Below, one piece after another: positions 1-11,879 of a stretch of DNA of 64,000 nucleotides (positions are counted from its first letter, which is position 1; the number at the start of each line of letters is the position of its first letter). A model generated the notes under the pieces. That model had not been told where the DNA came from. It saw nothing but the letters and a program-made list of their open reading frames with translations, and did no database searches. A program made the translations under genes and the position numbers. This stretch comes from Ascarosepion bandense (lineage: Eukaryota > Mollusca > Cephalopoda > Sepiida > Sepiidae), in the NCBI GenBank assembly GCA_037127315.1, contig JBBBDQ010001185.1, positions 564,001 to 628,000 of the forward strand, given 5' to 3'.

Positions 1-1562
1 GAACGTCAACATCTGGATTATGTCATTATTTACTTATCATGTTATACATTTTAGTTGTTACTGCTGTTGAAAGTCTTCAAATGATGTGACTTCTGATGTT
101 TGCTACAGTTATCTGCGATACTATAGCGCCAGTTCACAAGGTACAAAGGTGAATGCTCCTCGCTAAGATCCACAAGTTTCATTCACTTGTAGCCATTTTA
201 ATCATTCATCTGAGAAAGCGGTTGTATACAACTAAGAGTTTGGATATTTCTGAACGACTTTGATGCCATGCATGACATTCATATTAAACAATCGATATGA
301 GGCGGCTATTTAAAAACATGACTCAAGTATTAGATCAATGTTTCAGATAAGGTTAATGTTAAGAAGATCTGTAGTAGAGAAAAATACCATTTTCTGATTT
401 CAAGAGAAATATAAAATTACTGTATTTAAAAACTTAGTTCAGTTGTTTATCAGTCAAATACTGATTACCTCAAACATCCTCTTCAAATTTTTGTTCATTC
501 TGAATAAAAAGAAGATTTATACAACACATGACTTGGCTTAATTTAAATTTGATTTTGAAAGTAATTTAGCCACTTGGCGAAATATTTACCAATTAAAAAT
601 ACGAGATTATCTAAAAGGTGGTATATTAATTATCTGTTATAATATGAAATAAAAATATTAGACATATACAAATACTAATTTGGTAAGCATTGGTTACTGA
701 ACCGTTAATTTACTCTAGTTCACTACATAACGCTATCAACTGTCTTTGACAAATAATAATGATAATAACTGAAAATACTAGACAAAGTTGTAGAATTTAA
801 AGAAACTGAACAATCTGTCAAGGTGTCTAAGATTTCCCGTGTCTTGTCGCATATTTTTCACATCTCTAGAAATTAATGTAATAGAAAATAGAGAATTTTT
901 TATTTTTTATCATTTCTTTTTCTTTGAGGGAGCTCTTTTCCGTTTTAAATCACCTGAACATAATTTAAATAACTGAAGCTGCTACGATGCCGTGTTCGTA
1001 AGTGAGCTGAATCGAATTGCTTTTGTCGAATCAAATACCGATGTCACTTCTGGAGATATCGAACAGTGTCCAGTCGGCAAATTCTAGTTGTAGAGATACA
1101 GCCGATGAAAAGGGGGCCTTACGCGACAAATATGTTGTGAAAATATGGATGGAACCTGTTTTATATGTCCGTAAGGTAAATATGATGGGTAGAAAAATAA
1201 TTCTCGTTTATTTTTTGTTTTAACCTAGAACGACCCCTTATTTCCAAAACAGGAAACGACAGTGAGGTGAATAGTAAAAGAAAATGTGTAGATTACAGAT
1301 GGTAAGATTATTTCTCTTTCCCTCTTTGTTAAAAAGAAATAGGGTCCCTTTAACTTTCTCCTGTCAGTTTTAATTTGGCTTCTTACTGAACTGAAATCAC
1401 AAGAAAACAGTTTCCAGACTCACTATTTAATTTGACACATTGTGTTTTATAACGCACATTTACGAATACGACATGAAAAAAATATTATATATTCTCATTC
1501 ACACACATCAGGATTCCTGCGTTCATTAAGAGAAACAAGATTAAATAGTGAAAAGGCCTATC
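1..1562. other. AT-rich sequence without recognised gene
   Basis: No open frame here exceeds 68 codons and none resembles a known family. The DNA is AT-rich, with T-rich runs near 890-925. A 104-bp stretch from 1067 to 1170 is followed by a good donor-like GTAAGG, but the upstream acceptor lacks a pyrimidine tract, so no exon is called. Confidence 0.6.
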
Positions 1563-2229
1563 TAGGTACCTCCACTAAATCGCTAAAAAACAGCATAATA
1601 TGAATAAAAAAGGTCCCAAACTTAATAAAACAAACTTTTCCTATCAAAATATTTATATTATTATTAAGTAATTCTGACATTTTCGAAATTTTGGCAGAAA
1701 ATCTTGAGTTAGCGGGTAACCAAAACGTTACGTCTGTTTACAAAGGAAAACGTAAAAATAATCAAGTACCTGTCAACAAGTTCTTGATTTACGGCGCGGA
1801 CAAGTGAAAGTTCAAATCTGTGATTAAAAAATAGTTTTATTCTAAATTTCACGCTATAAATAAGTAATACTTGTGTAAATCAGATTAATTTAACATAGAA
1901 TTTGCTAATTTTCCAAAAATAATGTGCCACTGATGTATATTTTGTTTTTACAAGATTTTTTAAAACCGAGAATTAACTTTTGTTTACAAATGTGTCGATC
2001 GGCAAAATTCAAAAATTGAAAAGAATCTCAAAGTTTGATATTCCAATCAATATAATTTCTCTTTGAAATAAACCAGAGAGTATTTTGCTTACTGGAAATA
2101 GTAAATTTAATCATTCAGCTTTTAATTAAGACTAAAATAAAAGTTTTAAAAAAACTTTTTCATTTTCAAATTTTCAGTTTAAAATTAACTATGCAGTTTG
2201 TTTTTTTCGCGATTTAGTGAAGGTACCTA
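1563..2229. mobile_element. Inverted-repeat element (MITE-like), complete copy
   Basis: The left end reads TAGGTACCTCCACTAAATCG and the right end, read on the opposite strand, begins TAGGTACCTTCACTAAATCG. The terminal inverted repeats are about 35 bp and extend into a shared AAACAGCATA-like segment. The ends are consistent with a TA target duplication, as in Tc1/mariner-type miniature elements. The 667-bp interior is very AT-rich and has no transposase. Related pieces lie at 11017-11520, 24354-24389 and 46055-46160, so this is a dispersed family. Superfamily assignment is inference. Confidence 0.6.
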
Positions 2230-2723
2230 TGTAAAATGGAATGAAAAGGCGCATAAAATAAAATGCGTATACATATAAAAAAAAAAAAAAACCACAGGCA
2301 CATAGAGAGATTTCACAAACACATGAATGTGTTTATTGATAAGTCTGATAAAAGTGTAAAGTGCATTGGAGCTACTTTCCTTGATGCGACGCACCTTAGA
2401 TGATTCTAACTCAGATTTTGCACTCAATGTCCTTCATTTAATATAAGTGCATTGACATATTGGCCTGAGAGATTAGCTCCTAGTTGCCAGCTGCATAACC
2501 GCGTTTCACCCGATGTCAGTGGCTATCTTCGACATGTAAACACATGGTCCCTCAGCTACACTTAAAATGGGAAAAACTGTATGACAGACAGGTATATAAA
2601 CACTCACCCCAGAAGAGAGGGAATTTCTTACATCCACTTGAAATGTAAGGTCAACGCTTAGAGGATTATTCGTAGTTTGATAAAATATAAAGTAACGAAT
2701 AAGTCTCATTTTCTCATTCATTA

Positions 2724-3007
2724 AGAGGTGATTTCCTAAGTGCCGCTTGTACGTGGCACAGGGCCAAATGTATGAGGTTCCCAGTGTAGATCGAACTCAC
2801 TACTTAGTTGTAATAAGTTTTAGCGAGACAAGCTTGTTTAACCATTACACCATGTCGAGGTACCCAAAATCATTTTCACAGCGCAGCTTAGATGTGGCAC
2901 ATGACCGAAAGTGTAGAGCACCAATTGAGATTCAAATGTGATTAAGTTAGTCGTAATTGATTTAGCGAGTCAACCTAGCTAACCATTATACCACGTCGAG
3001 GTGTCCT
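2724..3007 (-). mobile_element. tRNA-derived SINE, head-to-tail dimer, with TSD
   Basis: Two related units with a period near 141 bp carry tRNA-like Pol III promoter boxes on the minus strand. A-box-like TGGTGTAATGG is at 2842-2852 and TGGTATAATGG at 2983-2993. A B-box-like GAGTTCGATCTA lies about 45 bp downstream in the first unit; in the second the equivalent is decayed. The whole is bracketed by an 11-bp direct repeat TCTCATTCATT at 2713-2723 and 3008-3018, the expected target-site duplication of LINE-mobilised SINEs. The parent tRNA cannot be named safely. Confidence 0.65.
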
Positions 3008-3086
3008 TCTCATTCATTGAAAGACAGGAAGATTTAATTGGAAATAAAGAAGAGAGTACTGGACCGTTATGTGATATCTTTTTTTT

Positions 3087-3500
3087 CTTTTTTTTTAATC
3101 ATTTCACCCCGAGCAAGGCGGAAACGCCACTGATGTGCAGGGGGCTACATAAATGTAAAAAGATTAATTAGAAAAGAGTGAGGAGTACAAACTAGTTAGA
3201 AAGGAACAATAGAAAGCTGAGAAAGCAGGTGCGATGACAGATACATAGGTGGAGAGAAAGGGAGGGTTATACAGGGGTGGGGAGAGAGCTAGAGTCCAGT
3301 GGTTAGTAGATGAGTATTGACTTTGCATTTAAATTTCTGGAGGTTGTAGCCGTCAGGAAAGCAAGAATACGGGAGCGAGTTCCACAGGCGGGAAGTGCGA
3401 GAGAAGAAGCTGAAGGAGTAGAATTGTCGTTTGCATTTGGCTAACCTGACTGTGAATGGGTGGGACCCAGATGCCAGTCTGGTTGCACGAGTAAACACCT
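3087..3500 (-). mobile_element. Jockey-like LINE, 5'-truncated 3' end
   Basis: On the minus strand this encodes the last ~65 residues of the LINE reverse transcriptase ORF, including ATRLASGSHPFTVR, SRTSRLWNSLP and FKCKVNTHLL, then the 3' UTR. It ends in the family tail (GTAGCCCCCTGCACATCAGT, then GGCGTTTCCGCC) and a poly-A seen here as the T-run 3079-3096. It is the same family as LINE A and LINE B. The rest of the ORF is missing, as expected for 5'-truncated integration. Confidence 0.85.
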
Positions 3501-3519
3501 AACCTCCAATATGAAAACG

Positions 3520-3915
3520 AATGATGAACAATCTCATCAAAGATGAAGGGGAGACTCGAAGCAACAGAAATTTGGTTCTACAGAAAGATGCTGACGATAC
3601 CAAGGTTTTGGGGAGAATTAAAACGAAAAGAAATTTATACTTAACATCAGGAACGGACAGCTGAAGTTTTCGGGACACGTAATGAGGAAAGAGGGCTTGG
3701 AGAATCTAATACTTACAGAATGAATAGAGGGAGGGAAAGAAAGATAGGAGAAAGCAACGTAAGACATACTTGATGGGTTTTAGCAAGTAGATGGTGGGAC
3801 AGAGTTTGATAGAGATATCCAGAGGAAAAGTGTTAAGAGTGACAAGGGATAGGGGTAAATGGAAATCCATAATCGCCTACGTCCTGAAAGGACACGGCAC
3901 ATAAAGAAGAAGAAT
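3520..3915 (+). mobile_element. RTE-like LINE, 3' end fragment
   Basis: Degenerate plus-strand coding sequence matches the C-terminal part of an endonuclease-reverse transcriptase also present at 59395-60262. Shared stretches include the segment reading ATEIWFYRKM, the LKFSGHVMRKEGLENL-like block and the final IAYVLKGHGT followed by a stop. It ends in AAGAAGAAG, the usual A/AAG-rich tail of this family. Several frameshifts and stops interrupt it. It directly abuts the opposite-strand jockey-like LINE end. Confidence 0.75.
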
Positions 3916-4984
3916 GTACGACAATAACATTACGGCTCGTATTCAACTCTAAAACATTACCTGTAATCAAACACTAACAAATTTATTATTGCTGCCAGAG
4001 GTAACCTTTTTTCGTTCCCTACACCAAGAAAGACTAAAGATAGATTTCCCTTATACGAAGATCAATATCACACATAGAATACAACTGTGAGTTATAGCGT
4101 AACTTCACGGTGTACATGTGCAAAAGCCTGGTTTACGATGAATTTGCTATGATTTAAAATAGTTGTGTCTTGTTTCTTGTGTTCTCCAAGACTTGTGGTA
4201 ACCAGATCTAACTGTTTGAAAATTTCTCATCTGAGTGAAAGGATTTTGATTCGTATAACAAGCGAAATTCATTTCTTTCATAAATGCATAAGACTTAGCT
4301 ATGCATAATTATATGCATGTGTTCACCTTCGTTTTTATATTTTTTTAAAATGATGATTGTCTTTGATGTGCATTACGTAGCGGGCGTCGCAAATGGCTCT
4401 CTACCTGGTTTACATTTGCCCAAATTAGCCACCGAAACATTTAAGCAAATAACTGTGAACTCAGATCGATAGTTTTTGAAACAGAAACAATTTTCTTCGA
4501 TGTGAGAAATTGAAAAGAAGTCGGTTGAATTATATGACATTGTAAGTATAAAAGAAGGAAATAAAAAGAAAGAAATATGAAAAAAAAGGAAGGAGAAATT
4601 AAAGTAAAAGATAAAATGAAAGTTAAATTAGTGGGGGAGATAATGAACAAGCATGAAAATTTGAGAAATGAAAGAAAGTGAAATAAATGAAATGCTCTTA
4701 TAGTATTGATCTGCACAGTGGAGCAAAGACACTTTCATTCATGCATGCGAATTGTGTGCGTGTAGTCACGCGAAAAGCTACTGTACCTTACTGAGTTTGT
4801 ATGTGTGCGCATACGCTCTTTTGTACTAGTAAAGTATCATATATAGAAATGTATTATATGATTAATATTTTAAATGGCAGCTTATGTTTAAACAAGATCT
4901 CTTAGTTGTTACAAATAAAAAAACAACAACAAAAGAATGTATTCTCTACTCATCAAGATACTGTAAATTTTTTTGATAATGGTT
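3916..4984. other. No gene seen; purine-rich tract
   Basis: Nothing recognisable. A purine-rich stretch (AAAG/GAAA-rich on the plus strand) covers about 4540-4690 and produces a spurious pyrimidine-coded minus-strand frame. Confidence 0.6.
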
Positions 4985-5376
4985 TTTTTCTTTTCTTCTT
5001 TTAATCATTTCAGCCCAATCAAGGCGGAACCGCTACTAATGTGCACGGGGTTACAGCGAAAGAAAAGACTGGGTAGAATGGGTATTGAAGAAAGGATAAA
5101 AAATGAATGGGATTCAAGAAGATAGAAGATGGCAAATAACGTTGCATTTAAATTTTTGAAAATTGTAGCTATCAAGGAAACAAGTAGACGGAAGGGAGTT
5201 CCACAGGCGGGAAGTGTGAAAAAACTTTTGATGTAGAAGTAGCGGTTATATTTAACTATTTCAATGGTAATGGGTGGGACCTAGATGCCAATCTAGTACT
5301 ACACTTAAATTCACGTAGACAGGGCACCAGGAAAAAAGCTCGTCAGAGCAATTGCCATGAAAATATTTGCAGAAAA
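4985..5376 (-). mobile_element. Jockey-like LINE, decayed 3' end
   Basis: The minus strand carries the LINE 3' tail (diverged TAGCGGTTCCGCC hairpin near 5010-5035) and a decayed end of the reverse transcriptase ORF, recognisable through the ...RLASRSHPF... and FCSDEL... equivalents near 5265-5345. It is more diverged than the 3087-3500 copy. The poly-A side is the pyrimidine run at 4984-5000. Confidence 0.7.
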
Positions 5377-5434
5377 ACAAATTCAAACCTGAGTTCAGAT
5401 TACGAGAACTTCGAACAAATTTGTTGTCATGAAA

Positions 5435-5435
<1 letters not shown>

Positions 5436-5500
<65 letters not shown>
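5436..5500. repeat. (GATA)n microsatellite
   Basis: About sixteen uninterrupted GATA units directly follow the 5' side of a minus-strand LINE fragment. Confidence 0.95.
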
Positions 5501-5502
<2 letters not shown>

Positions 5503-7244
5503 CGTGATTATCATGCACAGCTAAATATAATGACTTATTTATTTTGGAAATCAGATTAGAAATTTGACCCGGGATTCGAAAACCAACCTATCAAGCAAAA
5601 TGAAAGCTTAATATTCTAAACAAGATCTAAAATCGGATAATATCTGCATGACAATTACATCAACAAATATGAAAGTAAATGCATGAAATTGGTTTCTATA
5701 AATACCTTGGATGAATATTAATTTGCATTGAATTTGTTAAAAGCGTGATTAAAACCTAAAGTAAATTAAACATAATACGTTAATTCACTACTATGTGTTT
5801 ACACGGTGCGCAATGCGTTGTGTGATTATACGTGCTACTGCGCATACGTCATTGCATTTACCAACGTCTTCATAAATTATGCTACCAGCGTTAGCTTCAT
5901 TTTTTAGAACTGGGTAGATCGTTGAAAATGTTTGTACAACTCTAAATTCATTTATCTATTCATTTCTTTCAGCATTTTCTCACACATACACTTGAACTCA
6001 GGAACATTCATTATTACAGACATGTACACATAAATTAGATGTCTAACGAGGCACATTGAAAAAGCATTGAAAAGCAAACGCATTCGTATATGTTCGCAAT
6101 TCTACATGGAAGCAAGAGTCGCATAGACTAAGATATATTTCCATGACTGCACAAAAGAAGGTCTCTAGCAGAATTATTACCGTATATACCCGTGTAAAGC
6201 GCGATCTCGCGTATCGTGTGACCACCAAATTTTCACCCATGCAAATTGTTTTATTATGTGTCTCGTGTATCATGCAAGTTCCTTTTTTGAGAGACCAAAT
6301 CCCAATAGACTAACCACTTGTTCTTCATCTCTTTATCCAATCTTCTAGTTAAATAAATTCAAAAAGTAAAAGAGAATAATAAAAGTATCGTTAGTAATGG
6401 TACACTCGTGGCATAAACGCGAACAGCCATAAACAACTGAACGATCAGTTAAATATCTTATAAACGTAAACAAAGGAAAAGATGCATACTCGCTATATTT
6501 GTATTTCATAATACGATACTAATATGTGAATATTACATGTATTATTATTGGATACAGTTAAATAAAAAATCAGTTTTATCAAAATCGTGTTTATTTTAAA
6601 TACAAATGTACTTTATAAATAGACATATAGTTTAGTCAACAAAGCTTCAAAATAAGCTCTTCAGAAGTTGCATGATACGCGAGTATTTACGGTAACCATT
6701 TCCTCTTTGCATCTCAGCAGTTTCCTTCGAGTAAGAGCCGCTTATGTTTGTTAGTTTCGATTATAGCATTCATTTTGAAACAAATCAAATCTATTCATCG
6801 AAATATAAATGAAAATGTTTGATGCAAGCTATCACACTAATTATTTTCTGCTCGACTGATTGGCGCTACATGATCTTAGCAATTATTAGCGGTTATTGCA
6901 CTTTTATACTTTTAAAATTTGAAATTATTATACAGTCTTTATCTTTATAGCAATTTTCATCACTTATTTTTAATAATATTGATAATGGAAACATGACTGC
7001 GTGACATTGGAGTTAACATGTAATATAACGCATAAATAAAAACTCTAAAATAGCTTCCAATCAAACAAACATGTTTCTTTGAAAATGGCTTAGGAAAGCT
7101 AAAAGTGTTTAGAATTCAGAAAATACAGCCTCGGTCTTTTTGTCAAATACCTGGACAGAAAGGAAGAATCAGTTAATAAAGATCCTTGAAGAGTTTGTGT
7201 AAGCCTCTGAGGAAAATAAAATTGTAGCACTCGGAAGAACGGCA
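5501..7244. other. AT-rich sequence without recognised gene
   Basis: No coding segment, tRNA-like unit or terminal repeat was recognised. The only open frames are short and without family resemblance. Confidence 0.55.
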
Positions 7245-8345
7245 CTAATAATGATTTAGAAGTAGTAAATATTCTGATAAAACTTTCAAAGTTTTGTGCT
7301 CCACTAACATTTTAGAAGTGCGCTGTATGTCTCAATATGGTTAATGCATATTGTGATAAGTTGCAGATTGATAAAAGGGCCCAGTGAAAGTAAGCGTCAC
7401 ACCAAAGAGAATCATTTGAGAGTAATCGAATTGTAGACTTTCGATAGGACAGGTGGTCATTTCATAGAATGTTGGACGTGATGCATCGGTGGTACATTGA
7501 TGCTGACATTAGTGATCAAATTAACATTCCTACACCTATAGACGAGCTTCTTAACAGCCATATTGTACAGACGCTTGCCAAGATCGACGCATTGTAAAGT
7601 TAGCAATGGCAGACGGTATGGCATGCCTAACATATATCATAGCAATTGTAACCCAGGAATATCAAGCAGAGCTGTTAGGGATCGCTTACTTACCTCGATC
7701 CAAACTTTCACTTACGACACAATACAGTTGTACAAGTCTCCAGTGATAAATTTACAAGAGGGATCAAATTGCAATCAAATTTTTCAACGATACGAATAGT
7801 TTTCTACTTTCATGCAAGTAATGGTCACGTTTACGCGTGTAATGTAGACCTGGAAAACAATATCGCCCAAAGAACATTCGCTCATGACAAACGGTCTCAA
7901 CTCATTGGCATCATAGTGTAAAGTGCTATAAATTACAATTCTCGTTCACATTTGAAGTTTGTGAAGGGAAAGCTGGAGAGCGCCATGAAAGACCAGAAGG
8001 TTGTTCATCTCGTTTTTGCTGTCAATTCTGAAACGGCAAAGTGGCCTGCTGTCCCTGCAGGATAATGCCCATCCACTCGATTTACTCGGCAATACACTCT
8101 AAGATGTTCGACAATATCCCTACCTGCTAGCACCTCGATGTATGTTCTTCATTGGAAGATAACTCATTTAGTTAGCTCACCTACAAGATATACTCCATTA
8201 CACGTACAAGAGACGTGGAATAATCTATCGTCAAATGATGTTTCGCTCTATTCATGATCTTCCAATGAGGACTTTTCGAAAATCATGTCCCATCAGGATA
8301 TAGACAATCATGGCCCTCTGCGTATTTTTTCATTATCTGCCAATT
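7245..8345 (+). pseudogene. Tc1-like transposase relic
   Basis: Plus-strand pieces in shifting frames follow the Tc1 transposase order. A helix-turn-helix-like ISSRAVRDRL is near 7650-7690. The block LHASNGHVYACNV (the usual DGR-x-V-x-R region) is near 7810-7850. A degenerate GGxSVMVWG equivalent follows, then LQDNAHP (second catalytic aspartate region) near 8060-8080, and VQETWNNLSSNDV near 8205-8245. The product would be a DDE transposase cutting TIR ends. It is dead through many stops and frameshifts. The 5' part is shared with 22528-23665, so both are copies of one family. Terminal repeats were not found. Confidence 0.6.
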
Positions 8346-8437
8346 ATCATAACTTATGTCTCGTTACCCTCTCTACAGTTTTAAATCTAGAGTTTTCTTT
8401 CTTTTATGCAACATAACGCTACAGAGTCCAATCTGTA

Positions 8438-8980
8438 GCGTGTATCACTGACTGACTGACTTCATGTCAGCGGAAAACCTTAGTCCTTGAAAGCGCAATG
8501 AACCACTTTCATAGAGGTTTGCATCAGCCATGCTGATGAAAGTTAAAAGTCTACACTACCGTTTAATCCATAGCTGAGAGAAGCAGAAATGAATTTGCGT
8601 CTTTCTCATAGATATTTTTTGTATAAATGCTGGTATTCCCCAGGACCCTATCCTTGTTTGTAATTTTTATAAATGATCTTCCTAGTGTCATCAATTCTCA
8701 ACTCAAATCTATGAGATTGACTCTTATCTCAATGATCAGTTCGATAAAGTCAAATTGAAAACTGATCTAAAAATATTACCTACAATCTGTGGTTAAATGA
8801 AGCAAGGAGTGTCTTGTTAATTTTAACGTCTCAAAAATGAAGCTGTTCTCTTTTAATCATCTGAGAGAACCCTTTTTATCTTTCATCGGTATGGCTGATG
8901 CAAACCTCTATGAGAGTGGCTCATTGCGCTTTCAAGGACTAACGTTTTCCGCTGACATGAAGTCAGTCAGTGATACACGC
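8438..8980. repeat. ~100-bp inverted repeat made of a LINE-SINE junction
   Basis: The left arm 8438-8538 and the right arm 8884-8980 are near-identical reverse complements separated by ~345 bp. Each arm spans the same join: LINE reverse-transcriptase coding sequence (DANLYESGSLRFQGL on the right arm) running into the end of a SINE (GTGTATCACTGACTGAC). Confidence 0.8.
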
Positions 8981-9360
8981 TTGGGCAATCACGCTTGGGT
9001 AAGCATATAGAACCAAATCTGTCCCAGCAGGATAGATTTGGTTGTATATAACCGGAGGGAGAAGAGATGGATTCATACCTTTCCAAGGGGGATTTGCGCG
9101 TAAGTGAATGCAACGAATTCAACGGCTCCAGTTTCTTATTCCCAGCCGATATCCATTGAACTACAATGCACATCCCTGATATGAAGTAGAAAGCGTATAT
9201 TGAATAAATTGCTAAACTTGTATCTAAGAAATTTGGTTCATTATAAAGTGCTAGACAATTTTTCTCTCCCGAAACTATCTAACCTATTTATAAGTCCACT
9301 ATTCGTCAATTCTTTTAATACTGCTGCCACATCTAGTCTTAGAGTTAAATTCTAGAAAAT
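8625..9360 (+). mobile_element. Jockey-like LINE fragment interrupted by a SINE
   Basis: Decayed plus-strand reverse transcriptase. It contains LFVIFINDLPSVINS just upstream of the expected YADD site, then the Asn-Ala-Ser-Lys equivalent near 8815-8840, PFLSFIGMADANLYESG and LTFSADMK, up to 8963. After the SINE it resumes with AYIE-IAKLVSKKFGSL and ARQFFSPETI, ending near 9360. The YADD motif itself is no longer readable. It is 5'-truncated and lacks a recognisable 3' UTR. Confidence 0.75.
8964..9177 (-). mobile_element. tRNA-derived SINE inserted in a LINE, with TSD
   Basis: It interrupts LINE coding sequence and is flanked by a 10-bp near-perfect duplication, GACATGAAGT (8954-8963) and GATATGAAGT (9178-9187). 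Read on the minus strand it starts with a tRNA-like head: A-box-like TAGTTCAATGG, then B-box-like TTGAATTCGTTGC. It ends in a simple (ACTG)n-type tail, GTGTATCACTGACTGAC. Other copies lie at 9618-9838, 9968-10090, 18799-18930 and a scrap at 30766-30806. Octopus tRNA-Lys- and tRNA-Arg-related SINEs are known; identity with them is unverified. Confidence 0.7.
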
Positions 9361-9617
9361 CTCAGTTTAGGTCGGGGTAAGTTTCGTCTAGGGCATACTT
9401 ATTTTACTGTTATGTTAATGTTAGTATAGGCGAACAGTTTGCTTAAGTAACTAACAATCGATGTTAGTTTTCAGATAAATCATTTTCAGGGGCTGATTAT
9501 TATACAAAGAAATCGTTTTGCACTGAAAAATGCAATGCAAGTGTTTAAAATCGTTTTATATAGTTACAGCAACAAGACAAATCTCACTGAAATCACTAAA
9601 AGATCTGACTTATAAAA

Positions 9618-9838
9618 CTTTGGAGTTGAATTCATTGCATTCACTTACGCGCAAATACCCTTGGGGAAGGTAATAATCCGTCTATTCCTTCCAATTATGG
9701 ACTGAATAACAGGACAGATTGGGTTCTGTAGCCTTGGATGTCAACCAGTCTGCCGCAGAAAGTAATGGCAACCTACTGCGGGATAATCTTCTGCATAGTC
9801 AGCCATGTCTCTTTCAAGACATGATCGCCCAAGCGTGT
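9618..9838 (+). mobile_element. SINE copy, same family, longer internal region
   Basis: Starts within the tRNA-like B-box region (TTGAATTCATTGCATTCACT), shares TACGCGCAAATACCCTTGGG with the 8964-9177 copy, and runs to CGCCCAAGCGTGTATA. It has an extra internal ~75 bp that the nested copy lacks, including the CATGTC-CTTTCA-GACATG hairpin at about 9803-9823. The A-box end is missing. Confidence 0.65.
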
Positions 9839-9967
9839 ATAAGAGAGAGAGAAAAATAATAAGTTTTACTACATGTTGAAAGATATAGAAGTAAGAAGAA
9901 GAAGAAGAATCGCACCTTCTAGAGTGGGACGGTGTTTCTGTGAAAGTTTCACTTATTGATAACTTAG

Positions 9968-10090
9968 TCAACTTACTGCAGAAACTAATGGCAACCTACT
10001 GAGGGATAATCTTCTGCCTAGTCAGTCATGTGTCTTTCGAGACATGATCGCCCAAGCGTATATCACGTATGGCGCTTAACTGACTGACTG
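9968..10090 (+). mobile_element. SINE copy, 3' part only
   Basis: Repeats the 3' half of the 9618-9838 copy: AATGGCAACCTACTG, the CATGTGTCTTTCGAGACATG hairpin and CGCCCAAGCG. It ends in an ACTGACTGACTGAG tail. Separated from the previous copy by ~130 bp that includes a GAA run at 9891-9910. Confidence 0.65.
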
Positions 10091-10429
10091 AGTCAACTTA
10101 AAAAATGAATGCTCTCATAAACACAAGTAAACGTAATAATAATAATTGACAAGTAATTAAGTAATAAATAACGATTAAAAATGTTAACAACGCTATAAAA
10201 CTGTTATTGCCTACCTAATAACAGTTAGCACAATACGACAGACATTAGTAACCAAAATCCACCATTGACCAGTATATATAGACCAGTATATATAAATAGT
10301 TGCGTCAAAACCCGATAAATATGGCCTAAAAATTGTGTTCAAGCATAAAACAAACTCTCGCAACATTGTGTTGATAACAATGTCCATATTTTTATAGCAT
10401 ATCTTAAAACTATATTTTTATCATGCTGC

Positions 10430-10451
10430 GCACACACACACACACACAGAG

Positions 10452-10524
<73 letters not shown>
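10430..10524. repeat. (CA)n-(TA)n compound microsatellite
   Basis: About 50 bp of CA repeats with a small GAGA interruption, followed by about 44 bp of TA repeats. Confidence 0.95.
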
Positions 10525-10526
<2 letters not shown>

Positions 10527-11016
10527 AGTGTGTGTCTGTGGACCTGTTTATTTTATTCTTCTGACTGTTTGGCCAACATCTTGACATAATTTATTACCAT
10601 AAATTAACTTCCGTTTGCAGTTGTTTTTATCACTCCCAACTGAATTGTATCTCTGCACATTCATCCTTATCTTAAATAGACAACGGCTCCAACTAATGAT
10701 TTGATCTGGATTGTGTGATTTATTCATTTTGAATATTCCTTCAATAACTGTTTATAAATTGCCTAGAGAATAAATTGTTTATCAAATTTAAATTGCCATC
10801 AATATTTGTAAAGACTAAATTATACACTGTGTAATATGATGTGCTTAGCAAGAAGCATCAGCACTTGGGATCGAGCTTGAAAGCTACAAAGTATCTGTCT
10901 TCAGTAAGTTGATTATGAAATTGCTGACAGCAATGAATTAAGACACAGGAAAATCGTTTGTTTCTTTTTAAAGGAGGATGCGAGTAGAATCAAACAAGTC
11001 TTCTTAAAAGGAGTTA
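10525..11016. other. AT-rich sequence without recognised gene
   Basis: Nothing recognisable; all open frames are short. Confidence 0.55.
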
Positions 11017-11520
11017 TAGGTACCTCCACTAATTTGATGGAAAAACAGCATACCATAATGAGAACGATAAATGAGATGAGAACGATAAATTCTCCGGAGA
11101 ACAAAAATCAATCTGTCACCACCTCGTCAAGCCCATAAACATGGCTACTGTCAGTTAATACCATTGCCACTGTTTGCTTAAAATTTAATTTCTGTGGTAT
11201 TTTAAAGTTAAAGTAAATAATATTTGTTTCAAATCAGATTAATCATACTTTAAATCAGCAAATATTCCTCAAATAATATTTCAGAAAAGTAAATTTTTTT
11301 AAAAGATTTTAATAAAAAGAATTACATTGCGATGAAAGACGGTTAAAAGAAGGACGCTTATCAGCTATTTTAGCAACAAAAAGATCTATTCCAATTAATA
11401 TAATTTCTGTTTGAAATACACCAGAGTATTTTGCTTACGGGAAATAGTGAATTTAACCCATTAGTTTTCAATTAAATGACAGCTTCAAGAAAGCTTTTTC
11501 ATTTATAAAAATTAATTTAA
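11017..11520. mobile_element. MITE-like element, second copy, right end lost
   Basis: The left terminus TAGGTACCTCCACTAATTTG and AAAAACAGCATA match the left end of the 1563-2229 element. Interior blocks around 11388-11500 (CCAATTAATATAATTTCTG, TATTTTGCTTACGGGAAATA) match 2042-2110. The right inverted repeat was not found. Confidence 0.6.
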
Positions 11521-11732
11521 AACCATAGGTATTGAGAATTTGTTAAAGTACTTCGTTAAAATGATACTGGCAATAATTTAAATTCATGGAACTTTTCCAA
11601 AGAATTTTGAAGACCAATACAGATTGGAATAAAACGAATCGTCTTTTACGCCTATCAAAACTAACTTCAGTTGTATTTAAAAATGATAAAGTATTCATAG
11701 GTCTTTTGTTCCAAAAAATCATATAAAGAAAA

Positions 11733-11764
<32 letters not shown>
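11733..11764. repeat. (TG)n microsatellite
   Basis: Sixteen uninterrupted TG units. Confidence 0.95.
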
Positions 11765-11879
11765 TGAACAGTCACAAGACGAACGTTGACAGTATGACGC
11801 ACAAAATATTGCTGACAAAATGGTTCTTTATTGTCACCCGATGTGTTGTCTGCTATTGTGCTTTTATTCTTCCATATGT

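Noticed and set aside
1067..1170. Possible 104-bp internal exon with GTAAGG donor
   Set aside because: The acceptor side lacks a pyrimidine tract, there is no protein resemblance, and a single short open stretch is expected by chance.
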